Shown here in pieces: positions 1 through 7,576 of a stretch of 64,000 nucleotides of DNA (positions are counted from its first letter, which is position 1; every line of letters starts with the position of its first letter). Below the pieces are notes generated by a model. It saw nothing but the letters and a program-made list of their open reading frames with translations, did not search any database and was not told where the DNA came from. The position numbers and the translations under genes were made by a program. Source of the DNA: Streptomyces sp. TLI_146 (GTDB lineage: Bacteria; Actinomycetota; Actinomycetes; Streptomycetales; Streptomycetaceae); contig NZ_PJMX01000001.1 in the NCBI RefSeq assembly GCF_002846415.1, positions 5,270,001-5,334,000 of the forward strand, in the 5' to 3' direction.

Positions 1-1
1 G

Positions 2-454
2 GTGGCGAGCCGCGACGACATCCTCGGGCCGCTGGCGGAACTGGGGCTCGGCCCCGACGACATCACCGACGTGGTGCTCAGCCACCACCACCCGGACAAC
101 ACGATGAACGTGGGGCTGTTCGGGCGGGCCCGGGTGCACGACCACAAGGTGGAGTACGCGGGCGACCAGTGGCGCAACCGGGACGCCGAGGGCTATGAGC
201 TCACCCCGTCGCTCCGGCTGATCCGCACGCCGGGCCACAGCCCCGAGGACATCACGCTGCTGGCGGGCACGGACGCGGGGGTGGTGGCGTTCGCGGGGGA
301 CCTGTGGTGGCACGCGGAGGGCCCGGCGGACGACCCGGTGGCCCCGGACCGCGAGGTCCTGCGGGCCTCGCGGGGGCGGGTGCTGGCGGTGGCGTCCCTG
401 ATCGTGCCGGGGCATGGCGCTCCGTTCGCCCCGTCGCCGACGGTCCCGCGCTAA
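2..454 (+). CDS. MBL-fold metallo-hydrolase, 5' truncated by the window edge
   Basis: The 150 visible residues hold the metal-binding signature SHHHPDN (residues 27-33) followed by a TPGHSPED segment near residue 79, as in the metallo-beta-lactamase fold. In that fold these histidines and the aspartate bind one or two zinc ions for hydrolysis. The usual HxHxDH motif reads HHHPDN here, the variant seen in MBLAC1-like hydrolases. A GTG lies at base 2, but proteins of this family are usually about 200 residues or more, so the true start is probably upstream of the window. The substrate cannot be told. The gene ends in a repeat array. Confidence 0.75.
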   Translation: MASRDDILGPLAELGLGPDDITDVVLSHHHPDNTMNVGLFGRARVHDHKVEYAGDQWRNRDAEGYELTPSLRLIRTPGHSPEDITLLAGTDAGVVAFAGDLWWHAEGPADDPVAPDREVLRASRGRVLAVASLIVPGHGAPFAPSPTVPR

Positions 455-839
455 CCACTCCGTGGAAGGTGTCGTCTGCGGCCCGGTGGCGGGCTGGTCG
501 CGCAGTTCCCCGCGCCCCTTTTTGGCCCGGAGTTCGTCTGCGGCCCGTCCCCAACTGGTCGCGCAGTTCCCCGCGCCCCTTATCGGGCCGGTGTTTGTCT
601 GCGGGCTGTCCCCAACTGGTCGCGCAGTTCCCCGCGCCCCTTATCGGGCCGGTGTTCGTCTGCGGGTTGTGGCCGGTTGCTCGCGCAGTTCCCCGCGCCC
701 CTAAAGGAGCGCCCCGAAGGGGCGCATCTAAGGGGCGCGGGGAACTGCGCGACCAGCCATCTATGGTCCGCAGACGAAGGCGGGTTTAGGGGCGCGGGGA
801 ACTGCGTGAGCAACCGACCACCGGCCCGCAGGCGAAGGA
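455..839. repeat. Array of six GC-rich repeat units in two opposing blocks
   Basis: This 385-bp gap holds no gene. Four copies of CGCGCAGTTCCCCGCGCCCC start at 499, 560, 621 and 682, an exact 61-bp period. Two copies in the opposite orientation start at 732 and 789 (the last has one change). Between the blocks (702-731) is a small hairpin with arms GCGCCCC and GGGGCGC around GAA, so 682-751 can fold as one long interrupted inverted repeat. A CCGCAGACGAA-like element accompanies most copies. The array separates a rightward gene from the 3' end of the leftward lipase gene and may act as a bidirectional terminator; that role is inferred. Confidence 0.85.
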
Positions 840-2000
840 TCAGCAGTTGCCGGCCGCAGGCCGGCCCGCGAACCGGTCGCCCAGCCAGTCCGCCGCCGGC
901 AGCGCACCAACCGTCACCCCACCAATATGCCCCAGCAGCGGCAGCGGATGCCAAGACACCGACGCCCCCCGCCCGCACCAGTCGCCCCGCAGACCCTCCC
1001 CCACCCCGTACGGGATGAGCTCATCCACCGTCCCGTGGTACAGGTACACCGGCGCATCCGGCGCCACCGTCCCGAGGCGGGACTCGTTGAGGCGGGACTG
1101 CCAGTCCGGCTGTTCCAGGGGGTTCTTGACCGTCAGGTCGGTGATCTTCTTGAAGGAGCCGACCGTCGAGTCGACCGCCACGCAGTGGGACTTGAAGTAG
1201 TCGACCAGCGCCTTGCCCGCCGGGTTCAGGTACGTGTCGAGCTTCAGCTCGGGAAACGCCGCGTCCTGCCCCGCCGCCGCCATGAAGATCAGGCCGGAGC
1301 CGAGCCCGCCGTCGTTGAAGTGGGCGACCTTCATCAGGTCGGCCGGGACACCCCCGGTAGCCGTGCCCTTGACCTTCAGCTCCGGCGCGTACGACTTGTG
1401 CAGCTCGGCCGCCCAACTGCTGGCCTGGCCGCCCTGGGAGTACCCCATGATCCCGACGGGGGATTCGGCGGAGACCCCGGGGATGCCCAGGCGCTGGGCC
1501 GCGCGCGCCGCGTCGAGGACGGCCGTGCCCTCGGCCCGGCCGACCGTGTACGTGTGGTCCCCGGGCGTGCCGAGACCCTCGTAGTCGGTCACCGCGACCG
1601 CCCACCCGCGCTGCACGATCTGGTTGATGAGCGTCGCCTCGACGGTCGTCCCGTACGGGAAGCCCGCACTCGGCGCGCAGGAGTCGCCCATGCCCACCGT
1701 GCCGACCGCGTACGTGACGAGCGGGCGCGGCCCGGTCCGGCCGTCGTCGGGCACGATCACCGTGCCGGACACGACGTTCGGGCCGCCCTTGGCGGTGGTG
1801 GAGCGGTAAGTGATGTGCCAGGCCTTGGTGTTGGTCCACTGGCCGGGCAGCGGGTGGAACGCGGTGGGCGCGGAGCTCACGACGTCCCCGGGCCGGGCGG
1901 CGGCGCCGGAGTCGGAGTCGGCCGCGAACGCGGTGGGGGTGGCTGCGGAGAGGAGGAGCCCGGCGGCGAGTGCGCCGGTGACCTGGGTCCGGAGGGGCAT
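840..2000 (-). CDS. Secreted lipase / alpha-beta hydrolase (LIP family)
   Basis: A 386-residue exported hydrolase. Residues 1-26 form a signal peptide with an Arg, a hydrophobic core and a cleavage site after Ala-Phe-Ala. The nucleophile elbow GYSQGG places the catalytic serine at residue 188; Asp326 (YHGTVDE) and His358 (LLGHIG) fit the rest of the triad. This is the pattern of the secretory lipase (LIP) family, which splits lipid esters outside the cell. The gene lies 98 bp downstream of an AraC-type regulator on the same strand, so that protein is the likely controller. Its stop lies beside the repeat array. Confidence 0.85.
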   Translation of the reverse strand: MPLRTQVTGALAAGLLLSAATPTAFAADSDSGAAARPGDVVSSAPTAFHPLPGQWTNTKAWHITYRSTTAKGGPNVVSGTVIVPDDGRTGPRPLVTYAVGTVGMGDSCAPSAGFPYGTTVEATLINQIVQRGWAVAVTDYEGLGTPGDHTYTVGRAEGTAVLDAARAAQRLGIPGVSAESPVGIMGYSQGGQASSWAAELHKSYAPELKVKGTATGGVPADLMKVAHFNDGGLGSGLIFMAAAGQDAAFPELKLDTYLNPAGKALVDYFKSHCVAVDSTVGSFKKITDLTVKNPLEQPDWQSRLNESRLGTVAPDAPVYLYHGTVDELIPYGVGEGLRGDWCGRGASVSWHPLPLLGHIGGVTVGALPAADWLGDRFAGRPAAGNC

Positions 2001-2091
2001 TGCGGCTCTCCCAACGTCCTGGGGGGTGGGGGCAGTTGAGGAGACCGTAGTGACTGACCAGTAGGTACGGCGCTGACCGTATCGCTCACCT

Positions 2092-3099
2092 TCACTGGCC
2101 CAGCCGATACGCCCCCGGCGTCGTCCCCGTCCAGCGCCGGAACGCCCGGTGGAACGAGGTGTCCTCGGAGAACCCGAGCCGGGCCGCGAGTTCGGCGATG
2201 GGCTCGCGCCCCTCGGCGAGCCCCGCGATCGCCGCGTCCCGCCGCACCGCGTCCTTGAGCTGCTGGAACGAGGTGCCCTCGTGCTGGAGGCGGCGCCGCA
2301 GGGTGGCGGGGGAGAGGGCGAGCCGGGCCGCCGTCTCGTCCAGCGACGGCAGCCGGGGCGAGGCGAGCAGCGCGCGGCCGAGGTCGCGGTGGACCTGCTC
2401 GGCCACCGTCGTCCCGTACGCCCGTCGGCTCAGCAGTTCGAAGGGTGAACGCCGCAGCATCTGCTCCAGCGCGGCTTCGTCCCGTACGAGCGGCGCGGTC
2501 AGCCAGCGCGCGTCGAACACCGCCTCCGTACGCGCCTGGCCGAACCGGACCGGGCAGCCGAACAGCGACGGGTACTCGTCCTTGTGCGGGGGCGGCGGAT
2601 AGCCGAACGACGCCCGCAGGAGCGGGATGCGGCGGCCCACCAGCCAGCTGCACAGCCGGTGCGAGATGATCAGCAGGCACTCGGTGAGGAACCGGTCCTC
2701 GTCCCGCCCGCCGAGGTCGCTCCGCACCGCGAAGACGGCTTCCGGCCCGTCGGCCGTCAGGGCGAGATCGGGTCCGCCCGGAAAGAGCCGGTAGAACGCG
2801 ATCCCGCGCCGCATCGCCCCGCCCAGATCGCGGCAGCCCAGCGACGCGTAACACATCATGGCGAACGTCCCGGGCCTGCTCGGCGCCGAGCCGAGCCCGA
2901 GGAACTCGTCCTGGGTGGCCCGGTACAGCGCCCGGAACAGCAGCGCGAACTGCGCGGGCGTGACCCGCGCCCGGTCGTCCCCGAGCAGCAGCGGCGGGAT
3001 GCCGGCGGCCTGGAGCAGCGGCACGGTGTCGATGCCGCGCCGCTCGGTGCCGCGCAGCACGGCGCGTACATGGTGCACGGTGATCGTCCCCTTGCCCAT
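2092..3099 (-). CDS. AraC-family transcriptional regulator
   Basis: A 335-residue cytoplasmic DNA-binding protein. The N-terminal two thirds resemble the arabinose-binding-like domain of the OruR/ArgR-type AraC group. The C-terminal 90 residues hold two helix-turn-helix motifs: LALSPATLRRRLQHEGTSF and LGFSEDTSFHRAFRRWTG. The ATG at 3099 is chosen; a TTG two codons upstream is possible. No clear ribosome-binding site precedes it, so the message may be nearly leaderless. The next gene on this strand is the secreted lipase, suggesting local control. The inducer is unknown. Confidence 0.85.
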   Translation of the reverse strand: MGKGTITVHHVRAVLRGTERRGIDTVPLLQAAGIPPLLLGDDRARVTPAQFALLFRALYRATQDEFLGLGSAPSRPGTFAMMCYASLGCRDLGGAMRRGIAFYRLFPGGPDLALTADGPEAVFAVRSDLGGRDEDRFLTECLLIISHRLCSWLVGRRIPLLRASFGYPPPPHKDEYPSLFGCPVRFGQARTEAVFDARWLTAPLVRDEAALEQMLRRSPFELLSRRAYGTTVAEQVHRDLGRALLASPRLPSLDETAARLALSPATLRRRLQHEGTSFQQLKDAVRRDAAIAGLAEGREPIAELAARLGFSEDTSFHRAFRRWTGTTPGAYRLGQ

Positions 3100-3194
3100 G
3101 GCCAACGACCGTAGCGGGATTGAGCGGTGCGGTCAGCGGGGGTGACGTTTCCGGTCATCCCCGGTGGCCGACGGGCGTCCCTACCGTCGGGTAC

Positions 3195-4895
3195 ATGACG
3201 GGATCCCCGGTACGACCCCCGACCCTGGCCCTCTTCGCGGAGTGGACCGCCGACCGCTACGCGCACCACCCCGCCCTGCGCTACCGCTCGGCCGGTGGCT
3301 GGACCACCGAGACGTACGAGGAGCTCCGCGCCACGGTCCGCCACCTGGGCCGCGCCCTGCTGTCCCAGGGCCTGCGCCCCGGCGACCGAGTGGCGATCCT
3401 CGCTGAGACGAGCCCCCGGTGGACCCACGCCCACCTGGCGTGCCTGGCGGCGGGCGCGGTGGTGGTCCCGGTCTACCCGACGGCGGGGGAGGAGGAGGTG
3501 GAGTGGGTGCTGAGGGACTCGGGGGCGAGATTCGCGCTGTGCGAGGCCGAGGAGCAGGCGGGCAGGCTGGAGGCGCTGAGGGCCCGACTCCCGGGGCTGG
3601 AGGAGGTGTTCCTGCTGAAGGTGTCGGTGCCGGATGACCTACAGGGGCGCGGGGAACTGCGCGACCAGCCACCGACGACGGACAGCCGGACACGATGGCG
3701 GGCCCTCCTGGACCTCCCCCCGGCCCCGCCGCAGGACCTCCTGGCCACCGCGAAAGCCGTCCGCCCGGAGGACACCGCGACCCTGGTCTACACCTCCGGC
3801 ACCACCGGCCCCCCGAAGGGCTGCCGCCTCACCCACGGCAACCTCGGTGCCGTCCAGGACGCCACCCTCCCCCTCACCGAGGGCGGCCCGGGCGACAGGA
3901 CGTACCTCTACCTCCCCCTCGCCCACCTCCTCGCCCAGCTCATCCAGTTCTCCACGCTCCTGTACGGCGGCGAGCTCTGCTACTTCGGCGGTCGCGTCGA
4001 GGACATCGTGGCGGAGCTGTCCGAGGCGCAGCCGACCCATCTCCCGTCCGTGCCAAGGCTGTTCGAGAAGGTGCACCAGGGCGTGCTCTCGCTCGCCGAG
4101 GAGCTCCACGTCACCGACGAGAAGGAGCTCGCGGAGCTGGTGCGCGCGGCCTTCGGCGGCAACCTCCGCTGGGCGCTCACCGGCGGCGCCCCGATCGCCC
4201 CCGAGACCCTCGACTTCCTGCGGGCGGCCGGGATCCAGGTGTTCGAGGGGTACGGGATGACCGAGTCGGCCGGAGTGATCACGCTCAACCACCCCGGCGC
4301 CGTCCGGTACGGCACGGTCGGCCGCCCCATCGACGGCTGCGAGGTGAGGATCGCCGAGGACGGCGAGGTGCTGGCGCGCGGCGCGAACGTCTTCCCCGGC
4401 TACCACGCCAACCCCGCAGGAACGGCGGAGGCGCTCGACGGGGACGGCTGGCTGCACACCGGCGACCTGGGCGCCCTGGACCCCGACGGCTTCCTGACGA
4501 TCACCGGCCGCAAGAAGGACCTGATCATCACGTCCGCCGGGAAGAACCTCGCCCCGTCCGAGGTCGAGCTGGCCATCGAACGGTCCCGGTTCGTCTCGCA
4601 CGCGGTGATGGTGGGGGACCGCCGCCCGTACCCCGTCGCCCTGATCACCGTGGACGCGGCCGAGGTCGCGGGGAAGGACCCGGCGACCGTACGGGCCCTG
4701 GTCCAGGAGGCCGTGGACGCCGCCAACGCCCGCGTCTCGCGCCCCGCCCGCATCCGCGCCTTCGCGGTCCTGGACGAGGACTTCACGGTCGAGAGCGGGG
4801 TGCTCACCCCCACCCAGAAGGTCCGCCGCAGGGCGGTGACCGAGCGGTACGCGGAAGAAATAGAACGTCTGTACGAGAACGTTCGTACCGCATAA
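3195..4895 (+). CDS. AMP-dependent long-chain fatty-acid-CoA ligase (FadD-like)
   Basis: A 566-residue acyl-activating enzyme that joins fatty acids to CoA through an acyl-AMP intermediate. Seen motifs are the P-loop TSGTTGPPKG (200-209), GYGMTES (352-358), HTGDLG (421-426) and GRKKDLIITSAGKN (438-451). The ATG at 3195 places the start just before the conserved N-terminal region. The odd part is residues 149-161 (LQGRGELRDQPPT), encoded by a full copy of the intergenic repeat core at 3644-3663 in the plus orientation. It keeps the frame and falls in a loop between core blocks, so the enzyme is probably still active. A strong terminator follows. Confidence 0.9.
   Translation: MTGSPVRPPTLALFAEWTADRYAHHPALRYRSAGGWTTETYEELRATVRHLGRALLSQGLRPGDRVAILAETSPRWTHAHLACLAAGAVVVPVYPTAGEEEVEWVLRDSGARFALCEAEEQAGRLEALRARLPGLEEVFLLKVSVPDDLQGRGELRDQPPTTDSRTRWRALLDLPPAPPQDLLATAKAVRPEDTATLVYTSGTTGPPKGCRLTHGNLGAVQDATLPLTEGGPGDRTYLYLPLAHLLAQLIQFSTLLYGGELCYFGGRVEDIVAELSEAQPTHLPSVPRLFEKVHQGVLSLAEELHVTDEKELAELVRAAFGGNLRWALTGGAPIAPETLDFLRAAGIQVFEGYGMTESAGVITLNHPGAVRYGTVGRPIDGCEVRIAEDGEVLARGANVFPGYHANPAGTAEALDGDGWLHTGDLGALDPDGFLTITGRKKDLIITSAGKNLAPSEVELAIERSRFVSHAVMVGDRRPYPVALITVDAAEVAGKDPATVRALVQEAVDAANARVSRPARIRAFAVLDEDFTVESGVLTPTQKVRRRAVTERYAEEIERLYENVRTA
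3644..3672 (+). repeat. Intergenic-type GC-rich repeat inside the acyl-CoA ligase gene
   Basis: The core GGGGCGCGGGGAACTGCGCG is exact at 3644-3663 and continues with the ACCAGCCA flank typical of the other copies. It is read as GRGELRDQ. All other copies in the window are between genes, so this copy inserted into, or was kept within, a coding sequence without breaking it. Confidence 0.9.
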
Positions 4896-4910
4896 GGCGT
4901 GGCAAAGGCA

Positions 4911-4950
4911 GGAGCCCTGTTCCGTACGTCGCCGTACGGAACAGGGCTCC
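4911..4950. terminator. Strong bidirectional terminator hairpin
   Basis: A perfect 18-bp stem (4911-4928 with 4933-4950) closes on a four-base loop. It lies between the convergent acyl-CoA ligase and cold-shock genes and ends with CTT on the plus strand. The stem starts GGAGCCCTGTTCCG. Confidence 0.9.
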
Positions 4951-4988
4951 TTGGGTACTGCTGGTCAGCGATCGCCGACCCGGGCGGG

Positions 4989-5192
4989 TTAGGCCGGGGT
5001 GACGTTCTCCGCCTGCGGGCCCTTCGGACCCTGCGTGACGTCGAAGTTCACGACCTGGTTCTCCTCGAGGGAGCGGAAGCCAGACGCGTTGATCGCGGAG
5101 TAGTGGACGAAGACATCCGGGCCGCCGCCGTCCTGGGCGATGAAGCCGAAGCCCTTTTCAGCGTTGAACCACTTGACGGTTCCGGTAGCCAT
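4989..5192 (-). CDS. CspA-family cold-shock protein
   Basis: A 67-residue single-domain nucleic-acid-binding protein. RNP1 (KGFGFI, residues 13-18) and RNP2 (VFVHY, residues 27-31) are both intact, as in CspA proteins that melt RNA secondary structure. The start ATG at 5192 gives the standard MATGTVKWFN opening and is preceded by AAGGAGGG. The region upstream is long and folds into a 9-bp hairpin, as expected of cold-shock leaders. The gene stands alone, convergent with the acyl-CoA ligase and divergent from mqnA. Confidence 0.95.
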   Translation of the reverse strand: MATGTVKWFNAEKGFGFIAQDGGGPDVFVHYSAINASGFRSLEENQVVNFDVTQGPKGPQAENVTPA

Positions 5193-5452
5193 AAGCCCTC
5201 CTTGGGCCAAAGGGTTGCCCTGCTCCAGAACCTGCAAACAAGTCTGAAAACTACAAAAGCCTGCGGGTTACATGCTCCGCAGGCTCTGTACTGCAAGGGA
5301 AACCAAACTGCAACTTGCGAGGAGCGTAGCACGCAGGATCGGGGCCGCGGTAGAGGGAAAGATCACGTCACTCGGGAGTTTGACGGGCCTCTGACGTGCT
5401 GACGAACCTACCCGCCGTAGCTGGACAAACGGGACAGGTCTAGTCTCGCGAT
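5193..5452. promoter_or_regulatory. Divergent csp / mqnA control region with leader hairpin
   Basis: The gap is more AT-rich than its surroundings. Arms AGCCTGCGG (5259-5267) and CCGCAGGCT (5277-5285) form a 9-bp hairpin upstream of the cold-shock gene, plausibly in its 5' leader. At the other end TAGTCT (5441-5446) looks like a -10 element lying 6 nt before the mqnA GTG, so mqnA mRNA may be leaderless. No convincing -35 elements were found. Confidence 0.45.
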
Positions 5453-6301
5453 GTGGACCAAACAACCACCCGGCCACGGGTCGGGCACATCCAGTTCCTC
5501 AACTGTCTGCCGCTCTACTGGGGGCTCGCCCGCACGGGCACGCTGCTGGACCTGGAGCTCACCAAGGACAGCCCCGAGAAGCTGAGCGAACAGCTCGTCC
5601 GGGGCGACCTGGACATCGCGCCGGTCACCCTCGTGGAGTTCCTGCGCAACGCCGACGACCTGGTGGCCTTCCCCGACCTCGCGGTCGGCTGCGACGGCCC
5701 CGTCATGTCCTGCGTGATCGTCTCGCAGCTGCCGCTGGACCGGCTCGACGGCGCCCGGGTGGCGCTGGGCTCCACCTCGCGCACCTCCGTACGCCTGGCG
5801 CAGCTGCTGCTCGCCGAGCGGTACGGGGTCCGGCCCGACTACTACTCGTGCCCGCCCGACCTCGGCCTGATGATGCAGGAGGCGGACGCGGCGGTGCTGA
5901 TCGGGGACGCCGCGCTGCGCGCCTCGCTGCACGAGGCCCCGCGTCTCGGCCTCCAGGTCCACGACCTGGGTGCCATGTGGAAGGAGTGGACGGGCCTGCC
6001 GTTCGTCTTCGCCGTGTGGGCGACCCGCAAGGACTACCTGGCCCGCGAGCCGGAGGTCGTGCGCGAGGTCCACAAGGCGTTCCTGGCCTCCCGCGACATC
6101 TCCCTGGAGGAGGTCACCAAGGTCGCCGAGCAGGCCGCCCGCTGGGAGGTCTTCGACGCGGAGCTCCTGGAGCGCTACTTCACGACGCTGGACTTCCGGT
6201 TCGGCGCCGAGCAGCTCAAGGGCGTACGGGAGTTCGCACGCAGGACCGGGCCGACCACCGGGTTCCCGGCGGACGTCTCGGTGGAGCTGCTCGGCCGGTA
6301 G
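5453..6301 (+). CDS. mqnA: Chorismate dehydratase, futalosine menaquinone pathway
   Basis: A 282-residue enzyme of the MqnA family, which dehydrates chorismate to 3-enolpyruvoyl-benzoate, the first step of the futalosine route to menaquinone. The opening VGHIQFLNCLPLYWGL and the LGSTSRTSVRLAQLLL block are typical, as is the periplasmic-binding-protein-like two-lobe fold. The GTG at 5453 is the only start before the conserved N-terminus. A possible -10 element (TAGTCT) ends 6 nt upstream, suggesting a leaderless message. mqnC follows 3.2 kb downstream, and menG and quinone-linked genes lie nearby. Confidence 0.93.
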   Translation: MDQTTTRPRVGHIQFLNCLPLYWGLARTGTLLDLELTKDSPEKLSEQLVRGDLDIAPVTLVEFLRNADDLVAFPDLAVGCDGPVMSCVIVSQLPLDRLDGARVALGSTSRTSVRLAQLLLAERYGVRPDYYSCPPDLGLMMQEADAAVLIGDAALRASLHEAPRLGLQVHDLGAMWKEWTGLPFVFAVWATRKDYLAREPEVVREVHKAFLASRDISLEEVTKVAEQAARWEVFDAELLERYFTTLDFRFGAEQLKGVREFARRTGPTTGFPADVSVELLGR

Positions 6302-6313
6302 GCGCCGGCGCGG

Positions 6314-7366
6314 TCAGGACGACGGGATCGGGGCCTGGAGCTTGCTGCTGATCCACTGCATGGTCCCGTCGCCCATCCCCTTGATGTAGGTGTGGGCGTT
6401 GTGCTTGCCGCCCTGGATCACCTGGAGACGGGTCTTCACCGGGCCCTTGCCGTACTTGGCTATGAAGCCGTTCAGGTTCGCCATGCCGCCCTCCTTGGTG
6501 CCGATCTGGAAGGCGAGGTCGACCTCGGGGCCCTTCTTGTCTATCAGGTCCTGGGCGAGCTTCTCCGGGTTGTTCGCCTGCTTCTCGGCCTCGTGGCCGG
6601 CCCACAGCGGGGAGTCCGGCACGGTGTCGGGGCCCGAGGCGATCACGGCCTTGAACTGGTCCGGTCGCTTGAGCACCGACTTCAGACCGACGAAGCCGCC
6701 GGAGGAGGAGCCCATGAAGGCCCAGCCGTCACGGGACTTGAAGGTGCGGAAGTTCGCCTTCACGAAGTCCGGCACGTCCTCGGTCATCCAGGTGCCCATC
6801 TTGGGCTGGCCCGGTATGTCGCTGCCGTCGTAGTAGTACTTCGCGTCCGGGTTGAGCACCGGCATCACCACGACGAACGGGACGCTCTTGCCCGTCTTGG
6901 ACCACTCGGTGATGCTGCTCTGGAGCTTGAGGTCGGTGCCCATCCAGTAGTTCTTGGGGTAGCCGTTGCCGCCGGGCAGGGCTATGAGCACCGGGAAGCC
7001 GCTCTGGGCGTACTTGGGGTCGAAGTACTGCTTCGGCGCCCAGACCCACACCTTGCCCGTGAAGCCCGACTTCTTGCCGTGCAGCGTGGTCACGCCGATC
7101 TTGGTGCCGTCCTCCAGCGTGTTCTGCGTGCTGAACTGCGCCTTCGGACCGGTCGGCAGCAGGGTCTTGGAGGCGACCTCGGAGGTCTTCTGGTTCTGCC
7201 CCTTGTCCTGCCCGGAGCCCGTACCGCCGCTGCCCTTGGGCGCGGGCGTCGACGTGGCACCCGGGTTGTCGAAGCTCACCGGCTTGCCCTCGTCGGAGCA
7301 GCCGGAGACCAGCGCGACAGAGCCGAGGACGGCGGCGGCCATCAGTGCGGTGGTGCGGCGATTCAT
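6314..7366 (-). CDS. Lipoprotein esterase / alpha-beta hydrolase-fold protein
   Basis: A 350-residue lipoprotein. The signal peptide ends in the lipobox LVSGC with the lipidated cysteine at residue 23, followed by a Gly/Pro/Lys-rich linker. The rest resembles the esterase-D / antigen-85-like hydrolases; GSSSGG places the nucleophile serine near residue 221. It should sit on the outer face of the membrane. The ATG at 7366 is chosen because it directly precedes the signal peptide and has GGAG upstream; a start 16 codons further up would spoil the signal peptide. The substrate is unknown. It is divergent from the kinase gene. Confidence 0.82.
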   Translation of the reverse strand: MNRRTTALMAAAVLGSVALVSGCSDEGKPVSFDNPGATSTPAPKGSGGTGSGQDKGQNQKTSEVASKTLLPTGPKAQFSTQNTLEDGTKIGVTTLHGKKSGFTGKVWVWAPKQYFDPKYAQSGFPVLIALPGGNGYPKNYWMGTDLKLQSSITEWSKTGKSVPFVVVMPVLNPDAKYYYDGSDIPGQPKMGTWMTEDVPDFVKANFRTFKSRDGWAFMGSSSGGFVGLKSVLKRPDQFKAVIASGPDTVPDSPLWAGHEAEKQANNPEKLAQDLIDKKGPEVDLAFQIGTKEGGMANLNGFIAKYGKGPVKTRLQVIQGGKHNAHTYIKGMGDGTMQWISSKLQAPIPSS

Positions 7367-7576
7367 TCGGTGCTCCGAGGTGTTTTGGGACGCTTGGCGC
7401 GTTTTCCGGCTCACTGCGAGGTTTCCCGTGTGAACTCCGCAGAGAGAGACGACCGGTCGTTCGAATCGGTTCGCCGTCGTACGCCGTGGATCCGGCCCGG
7501 CCGAGTGATCCCGCGCACGTCACGCTCTACCCTGCTGTGCGACCGTACTTGACGGCATGGGGGAGAGCAGATCGCG

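Noticed and set aside
499..820. CRISPR array
   Set aside because: The repeats are regularly spaced, but the spacers are alike, orientation switches, and there are no cas genes.
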